Assembly (NCBI RefSeq): GCF_000295095.1
Contig: NZ_JH806632.1
Span: forward strand, 799,253-863,252
From: Actinomyces timonensis DSM 23838
Lineage (GTDB): Bacteria; Actinomycetota; Actinomycetes; Actinomycetales; Actinomycetaceae
Direction: 5' to 3'
Length of the DNA stretch: 64,000 nucleotides
In this document: piece by piece, positions 15,635 through 23,668 of the stretch
Position numbering within the stretch: position 1 is the stretch's first letter
Layout: the number at the start of each line of letters is the position of its first letter
The notes under the pieces: model-generated
Databases searched by the model: none
Seen by the model: the letters and a program-made list of their open reading frames with translations, nothing else
Told to the model about the DNA's origin: nothing
Made by a program: the position numbers and the translations under genes

Positions 15635-16645
15635 GTGCCATCATCGCGCTCCCTGTCCTCACAGCCATCACAGCCGCGACAGCCCACCCGCTCCTCGCCG
15701 TCGTCGTCCCCCGCGCAGAAGCAACAGACCGCGGGCTCTCGCTACGCCCCTCCCGTGGACCTGTCCAAGTACGCCTGGATGTCCATCGGGGCCGCCCTGT
15801 CCACCATCGCCCTGAAATCGTGGGCCGCATGGGTGACCAGCTCGGCCGGGCTCCTGTCGGACGCGGCGGAATCGGTGGTCAACCTGGTGGCGGCGATCGT
15901 GGCCCTGTGGGTCCTCAAGGTCTCGATCCGCCCGGCGGACGAGGACCACCAGTTCGGCCATTCCAAGGCGGAGTACTTCTCCGCGGTGGTCGAGGGCGTC
16001 ATGATCTTCGTGGCCGCGGCCTTCATCATCGTCACGGCGGCCGAGAGGATCATCGACCCGGTCATGCCCGACAGACTGGGGCTGGGACTGGCGGTCTCCG
16101 TCATCGCCTCGCTCATCAACGGCGGCGTCGCCTGGGTCCTGTACCGGGCGGGGCGCCGCGAGCACTCGGCCACGCTCATCGCCGACTCCAAGCACCTGGC
16201 CACTGATGTCATCACCTCCGCGGCCGTGCTCGTGGGCGTGGGGGTCGTGGCGATCACGGGCTCGCCGGTGCTCGACGCCCTCGTCGCCCTGGGGGCGGGC
16301 CTCAACATCATGTGGACGGGGTTCAAGCTCATCAACGAGTCGGTGAGCTGGCTCATGGACGCGGCCCCCGCGGCCGAGGCGATCGCCCGGGTGGAGGAGG
16401 TGCTGGGCGCCCGCCGCGACCCGGGCCGCATCGACTTCCACGCCATGCGCATCCGCGAGGCGGGCAACCGCCGCTTCATGGACCTGCATGTGCTCGTGCC
16501 CGACGCCTGGACGGTCAAGCAGGGGCACGACTACGCCGAGGACCTCATCGACGACCTGGTCCGCTCCGACCCAGGTTTGAGGGTCTCGGCGCATCTCGAG
16601 CCGATCGGCGATCCGAAGAGCTACGAGGACCTCGACGACGTCTGA
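15635..16645 (+). CDS. Cation diffusion facilitator (CDF) metal transporter
   Basis: 336 residues from the GTG at 15635, chosen because GGAGG lies 8 bases upstream; longer readings have no RBS. A Ser/Pro/Gln-rich N-terminal tail (about 45 residues) precedes six transmembrane helices. The metal-site signatures are LLSDAAESVVNLVAAIVAL in helix 2 and SKHLATDVITSAAVLVGVG in helix 5, giving the Asp/Asp pairs that bind divalent metal. HQFGHSKAEYFSA is the CDF loop. The cytosolic C-terminal domain (FHAMRIREAGNRRFMDLHVLV) is the usual ferredoxin-like dimer domain. Proton-coupled export of zinc, iron or manganese is expected; the metal cannot be told. Confidence 0.88.
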   Translation: MPSSRSLSSQPSQPRQPTRSSPSSSPAQKQQTAGSRYAPPVDLSKYAWMSIGAALSTIALKSWAAWVTSSAGLLSDAAESVVNLVAAIVALWVLKVSIRPADEDHQFGHSKAEYFSAVVEGVMIFVAAAFIIVTAAERIIDPVMPDRLGLGLAVSVIASLINGGVAWVLYRAGRREHSATLIADSKHLATDVITSAAVLVGVGVVAITGSPVLDALVALGAGLNIMWTGFKLINESVSWLMDAAPAAEAIARVEEVLGARRDPGRIDFHAMRIREAGNRRFMDLHVLVPDAWTVKQGHDYAEDLIDDLVRSDPGLRVSAHLEPIGDPKSYEDLDDV

Positions 16646-16803
16646 TCGCCCCGACCTGCCCCGGCAGCGCCCGGGCCTCTACCGGCCGCGCCCAGGCCCG
16701 AGGGCCCCGTTCTGGGCGATTCGCGCAGGTGCGGGGTTGTGGCGGGGAGGGTTCGTCGTCGGATTCCACGGCGAGATAGAGCGCTCCGTGCCACACTCGT
16801 GCC

Positions 16804-17730
16804 ATGAGCCCAGCAGTTCTGTCCGCGACCGCTCCGTCCCTCCGCCATCACACAGCGCCGCAGGACGCCCCCTGGCGCCGTCTCGACCACATCGGGGTCG
16901 AGATCTGCCTGGAGAACGTCGCCGGCGTGCGGCTCGCGGTCCGCGCGGGAGCGGATCGCGCCGAGTTGTGCGACAACCTCACCGTCGGCGGCACCACGCC
17001 CTCGATCGGCGCGATCGAGGCCGCTGTCCTGGCCGCCGCCGAGGAGGTCGAGGCCAAGCGCCAGCGCATCGGCGCGCACTGGGCGAGCTCAGCGGGAGGC
17101 GCGCCCTTCGGCCTGCGCATCATGATCCGTCCCCGGGGCGGCGGCTTCATCTACGACGGCGACGGCCGGCGCGCGATGATCGCCGACGTCCGCCGGATCG
17201 CCGCCCTGGCGCGCGAGATGAGCGAGTACACCCGCCCGGTCCCCACCTCCAACCCGGCTCAGCCCCTGCCCCCGGCCGTGGACCTGGGGCTCGTCGTCGG
17301 CGGGCTGACGGACGACGGCGCCGTGGACCGGGGCCTCATCCGCCTCCTCAAGGACCTCGCCGACGGCGCCCCCCTGACCTACCACCGGGCGATCGACGCC
17401 AGCCGCGATCCTCTGGAGGCCTACCGCGACCTGCGCCAGCTCGGCATCGACTACGTCCTCACCAGCGGCGCGGCGGACACGGCGCTTGACGGGGCGCGGG
17501 CGATCGCCGCGATGGTGGCCGAGGAGGGGCCGACGGTCATCGCCACCGGCATGGTGCGCAGCCACAACGCCGCCGAGGTCATCGAGGCCACGGGCGCGGG
17601 GGAGATCCACCTGCGCTGCTCCTTCCCCGACCTTCCCCCGCACCTGCCCCAGAACACCGATGAGGAGCAGGTGCGCGAGATCGTCGAGGTGGCGCGTGCC
17701 CTGCCGGTGCCGGGCGGGCCGGGCGACTGA
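16804..17730 (+). CDS. cutC: CutC-family protein
   Basis: 308 residues with a TIM-barrel CutC fold. The start of the family core is clear at about residue 30: IGVEICLENVAGVRLAVRAG, then ADRAELCDNLTVGGTTPSIG, then IMIRPRGGGFIYD. Later motifs are LVVGGLTDDG, LTYHRAIDASRDP and VLTSGAADTALDG. CutC was linked to copper tolerance in E. coli, though that role is disputed and the enzymatic activity is unsettled. The N-terminal 28 residues are an extension. CACACT at 16792-16797 with six bases to the ATG suggests a leaderless message, weaker than others here. It follows a CDF metal transporter in the same direction, which loosely fits metal homeostasis. Confidence 0.82.
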   Translation: MSPAVLSATAPSLRHHTAPQDAPWRRLDHIGVEICLENVAGVRLAVRAGADRAELCDNLTVGGTTPSIGAIEAAVLAAAEEVEAKRQRIGAHWASSAGGAPFGLRIMIRPRGGGFIYDGDGRRAMIADVRRIAALAREMSEYTRPVPTSNPAQPLPPAVDLGLVVGGLTDDGAVDRGLIRLLKDLADGAPLTYHRAIDASRDPLEAYRDLRQLGIDYVLTSGAADTALDGARAIAAMVAEEGPTVIATGMVRSHNAAEVIEATGAGEIHLRCSFPDLPPHLPQNTDEEQVREIVEVARALPVPGGPGD

Positions 17731-17783
17731 GCGCCGCGCGCGCACCGAGGGCCTCCGCGAGAGGAGGACCGCCCAGGAGGACT

Positions 17784-17814
17784 GGGGCCGGCGTCGCTGA
17801 AAGCCGCCGGCCCC
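17784..17814. terminator. Bidirectional hairpin between convergent cutC and metE
   Basis: Perfect 10-bp arms GGGGCCGGCG (17784-17793) and CGCCGGCCCC (17805-17814) around an 11-base loop. It sits between the stop codons of the converging genes and could end transcripts from both sides. Confidence 0.6.
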
Positions 17815-17859
17815 CGTCGCCTGGACCGGGATGGGCCGTCCTGGGCGGGCCCGGCGCGC

Positions 17860-20253
17860 TCAGCCCTCCACGCGGGCCCGCACGCGCGCGGCCGCGGCCG
17901 CGGCCACGAGGTTCCTCAGCGAGCTCGTGGTCTCCTCATAGCCGCGGGTCTTGAGCCCGCAATCGGGGTTGACCCAGATGCTCCCGGCGCCCAGGGCGTC
18001 GACGGCGCGGCCGATGAGCTCGGCGCACTCCTCGGTGCTGGGCACGCGCGGGGAGTGGATGTCCCATACGCCTGGGCCGAGCTGGCGCGTGAAGCCGTGG
18101 GCGGCGACGGCGGGCAGGATGTCCATCCGGGAGCGGGAGGCCTCGATGGAGGTGACATCGGCGTCGAGGTGGTCGACGGCGTCGATGACCACATCGAACT
18201 CCGAGTAGCACAGGTGGGTGTGGATCTGGGTTGCGCTCGCGGCCCCGCCGGTGGCCAGGCGGAAGGAGCCGACGGACCACTCCAGGTAGGCGGGGCGATC
18301 GGCGCGGCGCAGCGGGAGGGTCTCGCGGATGGCCGGCTCGTCGACCTGGATGACGCCGATGCCCGCGGCCTCCAGGTCGGCCACCTCCGCGCGCAGGGCC
18401 AGGCCCAGCTGGTCGGCGACCTCGGCGCGCGGCAGGTCATCGCGCACGAAGGACCAGGCCATGATCGTCACCGGGCCGGTGAGCATGCCCTTGAGGGGCT
18501 TGTCGGTGAGCGACTGGGCGTAGGAGGACCAGGCCACCGTCATCGGGGCGGGCCGGGCGACGTCGCCCCACAGGATCGAGGGGCGGGTGCAGCGCGAGCC
18601 GTAGGACTGCACCCAGCCGTGCTCGGTGGTGGTGAAGCCGTCGAGCAGCTCGGCGAAGTACTGGACCATGTCATTGCGCTCGGCCTCGCCGTGGACGAGG
18701 ACATCCAGGCCGATCTCCTCCTGGAGGCGCACCACGCGCTCGATCTCGGCCCTCATCTGCGCCCCGTAGCCAGCGGCGTCGAGCTCGCCCTTGCGGTGGG
18801 CGGCGCGGGCGGCGCGGATCTCACGGGTCTGCGGGAAGGATCCGATGGTCGTGGTGGGCAGGAGGGGCAGCCCCAGGCGCGCGTCCTGGAGCGGCTTGCG
18901 CTCGGCGTAGGGCGGGCGGGCCCGGTCGGCGGGGGTGATGGCGCCGACGGCCTCGCGGACCTCGGCGCGCCGCACCCCGGGGTGGGCGGCCCGCTGGGCG
19001 CGCAGGCGCGCGTCGAGGGCGAGCTCGTCGGCGATGGAGCCCCTGCCCTCGTCCAGGCCGCGCGCGAGGGTGAGGACCTCCCCCACCTTCTGGTCGGCGA
19101 AGGCCAGCCAGGAGCGGATGGCGGGGTCGAGGGAGGCCTCGCGCTCGACGTCGTGCGGGACATGCTGCAGTGAGGTCGAGGTGGCCACGGTGAGGGGCGT
19201 GCCCGCGGGCAGGGCGTCTCGCAGGCGCTCGAGGGTGGTGAGCGCGGCATCGAGGTCGGTGCGCCAGATGTTGCGCCCGGAGACGACGCCGGCGACCACG
19301 GTCTTGCCCCCCAGGGCTGCCAGGTCCTCGGCCGGGGGCAGCTCCCCGGCGACGAGGTCGAGGCCCACGGCCTCGACCCCCGTGCCCGCCAGGACCGGCA
19401 GGGCGTCGCCGAGCGAGCCGTAGGCGCCGGTCACCAGGACCTGGGGTCGCTCGGTGATAGCGGCGATCCAGGTGTAGGCCCAGCCGGCGGCGGCCAGGAC
19501 CTCCTCGCGGGGAACGCCCCAGGTGTCGGCCACGAGGGCGGGCTCGTCGAGCTGGACCCACTGCGCTCCGGCGGCCCACAGGTCGGCCAGAAGGTGCCCG
19601 TAGGCCCCCAGGAGGTCCTTGACGCGGTCGATCGGCCGGAATCCGGGGGCGGCGTCGTCGGAGGCCTTGGCCAGGAGCAGGTAGGTGATCGGCCCGACGA
19701 TGACCGGCCGGGGGGCCGGCTCGCCCGCGGCGAGGGCCTCGAGGACCTGGGCGGCGGGCCCGTCCGTGGGGTCGATGGCGCCGAAGCCGGGGACGTAGTC
19801 GAGGACGGTGGACTCGTCGATCTCGGGGACGAGGTAGTGGTAGTTCGAGTCCATCCACTTCGTCATCTCCTGCGCCGCGAGGTCGCCCTGGCCGCGCGCC
19901 ACGGTGAAGTGGCCCTCGAGGCCCAGCCCTGGGTGCCCCGCCCCGGCGCCACCGCGCAGGTGGGCGAATCGGGAGGGGACGGCGCCCAGGGCGCTCGTGA
20001 TCTGGAGGACCTGGTCGTAGTAGGCGAAGTCGGCGGGGACGGCGGCTGGTCCGCCAAGGCCCAGGGCGCGCAGGCGCTCGCGGGTGGCCCGGCGCAGGTC
20101 AGCGGCGGCTCCGCGCAGCTCATCAGCGCCGCTGGCGCCCTTCCAGTAGGACTCGACGGCCCGCTTGAGCTCGCGGTCGGGCCCGATGCGCGGGTAGCCG
20201 AGGATGGTCGCGGCGGGAAGAGGGGTGGAGGCGGTGGTCGTCGGCGTGGTCAT
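17860..20253 (-). CDS. metE: Cobalamin-independent methionine synthase
   Basis: 797 residues, 5-methyltetrahydropteroyltriglutamate-homocysteine methyltransferase, the last step of methionine synthesis. Two homologous barrels: the N-terminal one starts TILGYPRIGPDRELKRAVE, the catalytic one has TTTIGSFPQT. Zinc ligands are visible in IHTHLCYSEFD (His and Cys) and NPDCGLKTRGY (Cys). Also WVQSYGSRCTRP and HGEAERNDMVQYFAE, typical of the folate/homocysteine site. Length is normal for the family. It lies 24 bases after metF, so the two form an operon controlled by the SAM riboswitch in front of metF. Confidence 0.95.
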   Translation of the reverse strand: MTTPTTTASTPLPAATILGYPRIGPDRELKRAVESYWKGASGADELRGAAADLRRATRERLRALGLGGPAAVPADFAYYDQVLQITSALGAVPSRFAHLRGGAGAGHPGLGLEGHFTVARGQGDLAAQEMTKWMDSNYHYLVPEIDESTVLDYVPGFGAIDPTDGPAAQVLEALAAGEPAPRPVIVGPITYLLLAKASDDAAPGFRPIDRVKDLLGAYGHLLADLWAAGAQWVQLDEPALVADTWGVPREEVLAAAGWAYTWIAAITERPQVLVTGAYGSLGDALPVLAGTGVEAVGLDLVAGELPPAEDLAALGGKTVVAGVVSGRNIWRTDLDAALTTLERLRDALPAGTPLTVATSTSLQHVPHDVEREASLDPAIRSWLAFADQKVGEVLTLARGLDEGRGSIADELALDARLRAQRAAHPGVRRAEVREAVGAITPADRARPPYAERKPLQDARLGLPLLPTTTIGSFPQTREIRAARAAHRKGELDAAGYGAQMRAEIERVVRLQEEIGLDVLVHGEAERNDMVQYFAELLDGFTTTEHGWVQSYGSRCTRPSILWGDVARPAPMTVAWSSYAQSLTDKPLKGMLTGPVTIMAWSFVRDDLPRAEVADQLGLALRAEVADLEAAGIGVIQVDEPAIRETLPLRRADRPAYLEWSVGSFRLATGGAASATQIHTHLCYSEFDVVIDAVDHLDADVTSIEASRSRMDILPAVAAHGFTRQLGPGVWDIHSPRVPSTEECAELIGRAVDALGAGSIWVNPDCGLKTRGYEETTSSLRNLVAAAAAARVRARVEG

Positions 20254-20277
20254 GATCGTCGCTTTCGTCGTCGAGGT

Positions 20278-21372
20278 TCAGGGGCGCGCGGAACCGGCGT
20301 GGGCCGGCTCGGGCATTCGACGATCACCACCGGGCGTGGCGTTGAGGTAGGCGCGGCGCACATCGCGCTGCATGGAGGCCGAGACGCGCTCGCCGCCGAG
20401 GATGCCGCCGAGCCGCAGCTGGCTGATGACGTCGAGGGCGGGGCGGGTGCGGTTGAAGGTGTAGAGGTGGATGCCGGGCGCGCCGCCGTCGAGGACCTCG
20501 GTGGCCAGCCTCAGGGTGGCGTCGATGCCGCGCACGACGGCCTGGGCGCCGCGGGCCGGCCCGAGGCTGGCGGCGAGGCCCTCCGGGATGGGGACGCCGG
20601 TGAGGGAGGCCAGGCGGGAGAGCCGGGAGAGGTCGGTCATCGGCAGGATGCCGGGCAGCAGCGGCATCGAGACGCCGCAGTAGGTGGCGGCGCGGGCGAG
20701 CGAGAGGTAGTCCTCGGAGTCGTAGAAGACCTGGGTGATGGCCAGGTCCGCGCCAGCCGCCTGCTTGGCGGCGAGGATCTCGACGCCGCGCCCGTGGTCG
20801 AGCACCGCGGGGTAGGCGGCGACGGCGATCGTGAGGTGGCGCTCGCCGTCGTCGAAGTACTCGGACTCGACCTCCCGGATGACGCGCACGAGGTCCTCGG
20901 CGTGGGCCAGCTCGCCGGGCAGCTCGTCGGCGTCGTGGCCGCGGGGAGGGTCGCCGCGCAGGGCCAGGAAGCGGCGCACGCCCATGGCGAGGAAGAGACG
21001 GATGATCTCGACGACGTCGCGCTTGCGGTAGCCGATGCAGGTCAGGTGCGCCATGAGGTCCACGTCGGAGCGGGCCAGCACGTGGGCGACGACGTCCTCG
21101 GCGGGGTTGTGCTCGCGGACCACCCTGACGGCGGGATCGGCGGGCCGGGTTCCCAGGACGAAGGTCGGACGGTAGGTGACGGAGACGAAATCTGGGGCGG
21201 TGGCCAGCAGTCGGTCCAGGGCGCTCCAGGTCTGGGAGGCGCTGGCGCGGGGCGGGAAGAGCTCGAGGGAGAGCGTGGGCGCGCGGCCGACGGGGGCCGA
21301 GGCGGGCCCAGAGGCGGTCGGCACGGGAGACTCGTGAGCGGCGGGTGCGGGGGCACCGGGGATGGTTGGCAT
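20278..21372 (-). CDS. metF: Methylenetetrahydrofolate reductase
   Basis: 364 residues from the ATG at 21370-21372, chosen because a GGAG lies just upstream and directly follows the riboswitch. Reduces 5,10-methylene-THF to 5-methyl-THF using FAD, supplying the methyl donor for the downstream metE. Motifs: LSLELFPPRAS near the start, FVSVTYRP, AHLTCIGYRKRDV, FLALRGDPPRGHDAD, and QVFYDSEDYLSLARAA. The first 40 residues are an Ala/Pro-rich extension. Operon partner is metE. Confidence 0.93.
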   Translation of the reverse strand: MPTIPGAPAPAAHESPVPTASGPASAPVGRAPTLSLELFPPRASASQTWSALDRLLATAPDFVSVTYRPTFVLGTRPADPAVRVVREHNPAEDVVAHVLARSDVDLMAHLTCIGYRKRDVVEIIRLFLAMGVRRFLALRGDPPRGHDADELPGELAHAEDLVRVIREVESEYFDDGERHLTIAVAAYPAVLDHGRGVEILAAKQAAGADLAITQVFYDSEDYLSLARAATYCGVSMPLLPGILPMTDLSRLSRLASLTGVPIPEGLAASLGPARGAQAVVRGIDATLRLATEVLDGGAPGIHLYTFNRTRPALDVISQLRLGGILGGERVSASMQRDVRRAYLNATPGGDRRMPEPAHAGSARP

Positions 21373-21378
21373 GATTCT

Positions 21379-21455
21379 CCATCGTTCCTGGCGGAAGCAC
21401 CCTCGAGGGGTTGCTGCGACGTCGTTGAGCCAGGTCTCTCGATCGCTCTGGATGG
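21379..21455 (-). promoter_or_regulatory. SAM-I (S-box) riboswitch ahead of metF-metE
   Basis: Read on the minus strand, the leader shows the S-box core in order. CCATC is the 5' strand of P1, followed by CAGAG, GAGAGACCTGGCTC and an ACGACGTCG hairpin. Then come GCAGCAACC, the CCCTCGAGGG P3 hairpin, GTGCTTCC, CCAGG, and GATGG as the 3' strand of P1. The 3' strand of P1 shares two bases with the GGAG ribosome binding site of metF, whose ATG is only six bases beyond the aptamer. Binding of SAM should therefore hide the ribosome binding site directly, with no separate expression platform. Recognition is by consensus from memory; a covariance search would settle it. Confidence 0.82.
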
Positions 21456-21652
21456 GTGAGCCGATCGTGCCAGACCACGCGCCACAAGGGCCGTGGGGTC
21501 CGATTCCTGAGACTCGACGGCGGCCCCGGGTGCCCGCGGGCACGCGCCGGCAGTGGCCGCGCCCCGTCGGGGCGTCACGCTCCCAGCGCAATCACCCATC
21601 TCCCCCCGCAGGAGGATGGCCGGGGGCACGGGCCTGCCCTAGGTTGGTGCCC

Positions 21653-22486
21653 ATGGCTGATCAGCGCATCGAGGCGCGCATCGACACCGCCCGGGGCATC
21701 GGCCTCGCGGTTGAGCTCGCTCTACCCGCCGGCGTCCCTGACCTCGACCCTCGTGAAGGCCGACGGGTGGTGGACACCGGCGGCGCGATGACGGAGCGCC
21801 CCGAGGCCATCGTCATCCTCGCCCACGACTTCCTCGCCGATCGCCATGGGCCCGGTCAGAGCCTCGACCGGATGGCCGCCGCGTACAGGGAGGCCGGCCT
21901 GGCGACCCTCCAGTTCGATTTCTCGGGCCTGGGGGCCTCCGACGACGACGTCATCACCCTGGCCAGTGAGGTCGCCGATCTCCAGGCGCTGTGCAGTTGG
22001 CTCTCGCACCTGGGCTACGCGCGCCAGGGGATCCACGGGCACGGCCTGGGGGCGACGGCGGCGCTCGTCGCCAGGCCGGAGCAGGTGCGCACGGCGGTGG
22101 CCGTCGGCGCGATCGTCGGCCCGCAGTCGATCCTGTGGGAGGAGGTCTTCTCCCCCACCCAGCTCGACGAGCTCGCCAAGCACGGCATCACCCGCCTCCC
22201 GGATGACAACCCCAATGACCGCGCATGGGACGTGGTGAGCAAGGAGACCCTGGCGGACGTGTCGATGCAGAGCCCCGACGGCGTCATGGAGGGCCTGCCC
22301 TGGCCGATCCTCATGGTGCATGGGGCGCAGGTCGTGGAGTCCTCCGACGCCGCTGACGAGGCCGCCAAGGGCTTCCCCCTGCTCCCCGATGGATCGCGCA
22401 TGATGCAGATCCACTCCCAGGGTGAGGAAGCGGACGCCGAGCTCTCGCGCGCGGCCGTGGACTGGATGGCCCTGCGCCTGCGGTGA
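21653..22486 (+). CDS. Alpha/beta hydrolase family protein
   Basis: 277 residues, start placed by TAGGTT at 21640-21645 seven bases before the ATG (leaderless). The fold is shown by VILAHDFLADRHGPGQSLDRM, FDFSGLGASD and then GIHGHGLGATAAL at the nucleophile elbow. The usual Gly-x-Ser-x-Gly is replaced by Gly-His-Gly-x-Gly, so the nucleophile serine is missing. A late Asp/His pair is also not clear. It may be a non-catalytic member or use another residue. Substrate unknown. Divergent from the metF-metE operon, whose riboswitch lies in the shared upstream region. Confidence 0.7.
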   Translation: MADQRIEARIDTARGIGLAVELALPAGVPDLDPREGRRVVDTGGAMTERPEAIVILAHDFLADRHGPGQSLDRMAAAYREAGLATLQFDFSGLGASDDDVITLASEVADLQALCSWLSHLGYARQGIHGHGLGATAALVARPEQVRTAVAVGAIVGPQSILWEEVFSPTQLDELAKHGITRLPDDNPNDRAWDVVSKETLADVSMQSPDGVMEGLPWPILMVHGAQVVESSDAADEAAKGFPLLPDGSRMMQIHSQGEEADAELSRAAVDWMALRLR

Positions 22487-22536
22487 GGCGCGGCGCCCCT
22501 TCCGCTTCCGTCGGGCCAGGGGCGACACTGGTGGGC

Positions 22537-23502
22537 ATGGAGATGAGCAGACTCGGCAGCCACGGCCCCAGCGTCCCGCCATTCGCGCTCGGCACGATGT
22601 ACTTCGGCTCCCAGGTACCACCGGACACCGCCCTCACCATCCTCGACGCCGCCCTCGATCAGGGCGCGACCTTCCTCGACACCGCCAACAACTACGCCTT
22701 CTGGGTTGACGGCGGGACCGGCGACGAGTCCGAATCCCTCCTCGGCCGCTGGTTCGCCTCCCGGCCGGGCGCCCGGGACCGGGTCACCCTGGCGACGAAG
22801 ATCGGCGCGCGCCCGCGCCCGGGCAGCCGCAGCCTGGACGAGGCACTGGGCCTGTCGGCGAGCGCGATCAGGACGCAGACCGAGGATTCCCTCGCCCGCC
22901 TGGGGACCGATCAGGTCGATCTCCTCTACGCGCATGTCGACGATCCCCGCGTCCCGATCGAGGAGACTGTGGGGGCACTGGTCGAGGAGGCCCGGCGCGG
23001 CACGGCCCGCTTCATCGGCTGCTCCAACCTCAGCGCTTCCCGCCTCGAGGCCGCGCTCGCCGCCACGCCCGCCGGGCAGGCGGGCTACTGCGTCCTCCAG
23101 CAGCGCTTCACCTACCTGACGACCGCGCCCGGCGCCGATCTGTCCCCGCATGTGCTCCTCGATGAGGAGGTGATCGACGTCGCCACGCGCCACGGTCTTG
23201 GCCTCATCGGCTACTCGCCGCTCCTTGGAGGCGCGTACACCCGTGCTGACCGGCCGCTTCCCGAGGCCTACCAGCATGGGGCGACGCAGGGCCAGCTCGC
23301 CGCGCTCGCGCGGGCCGCCGACGCCACGGGGCTCGACGCCGGGCAGGTGGTCCTGGCATGGATGGCGCAGCGGGGCATCCCCGTGCGCGCCGTCGTCGGG
23401 GTCTCCTCAACGAATCAGCTGGCCTCAGCCGTGAAGGCGGCGAGCACGCCGCTTCCCGCGGAGGTCCTCGCCGACCTGGAGCAGGCGCGCCGCGTTCCCT
23501 GA
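22537..23502 (+). CDS. Aldo/keto reductase
   Basis: 321 residues, NADPH-dependent oxidoreductase of the AKR superfamily. Visible motifs are FLDTANNYAFW (catalytic Asp and Tyr), VTLATKIG with the Lys, DLLYAHVDDP (the usual His lies in this strand), GCSNLSASRL, and GYSPLLGGAYTRADRP near the cofactor site. The C-terminal region VRAVVGVSSTNQLASAV binds the NADP phosphate in the family. Substrate unknown. GACACT at 22524-22529 seven bases before the ATG suggests a leaderless message. An intergenic repeat follows 11 bases after the stop. Confidence 0.85.
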   Translation: MEMSRLGSHGPSVPPFALGTMYFGSQVPPDTALTILDAALDQGATFLDTANNYAFWVDGGTGDESESLLGRWFASRPGARDRVTLATKIGARPRPGSRSLDEALGLSASAIRTQTEDSLARLGTDQVDLLYAHVDDPRVPIEETVGALVEEARRGTARFIGCSNLSASRLEAALAATPAGQAGYCVLQQRFTYLTTAPGADLSPHVLLDEEVIDVATRHGLGLIGYSPLLGGAYTRADRPLPEAYQHGATQGQLAALARAADATGLDAGQVVLAWMAQRGIPVRAVVGVSSTNQLASAVKAASTPLPAEVLADLEQARRVP

Positions 23503-23513
23503 CCGCGGCCCCG

Positions 23514-23582
23514 CGAGTTCGTCACTTTGACGTCGACTTCGTACCCTTACCCTCAGATTTCGTCACCAAAAGTACGATCTCG
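23514..23582. repeat. AT-richer intergenic repeat after the aldo/keto reductase gene
   Basis: Two direct TTCGTCAC copies (23518-23525, 23559-23566) are interleaved with an inverted pair TTCGTAC (23538-23544) and GTACGA (23572-23577). Outer CGAG/CTCG ends can also pair. The element starts 11 bases after a stop codon, like the other palindromic elements here, but its arms are imperfect. No coding potential was seen. Confidence 0.5.
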
Positions 23583-23668
23583 ACGGGTGCGGCGGCGCCC
23601 GCGCGCCTGCCCGCACCCGGGGAGGACTCCCCCTGGGACTTTCCTGTGGTTCCCCGGAGAATCGGGGC

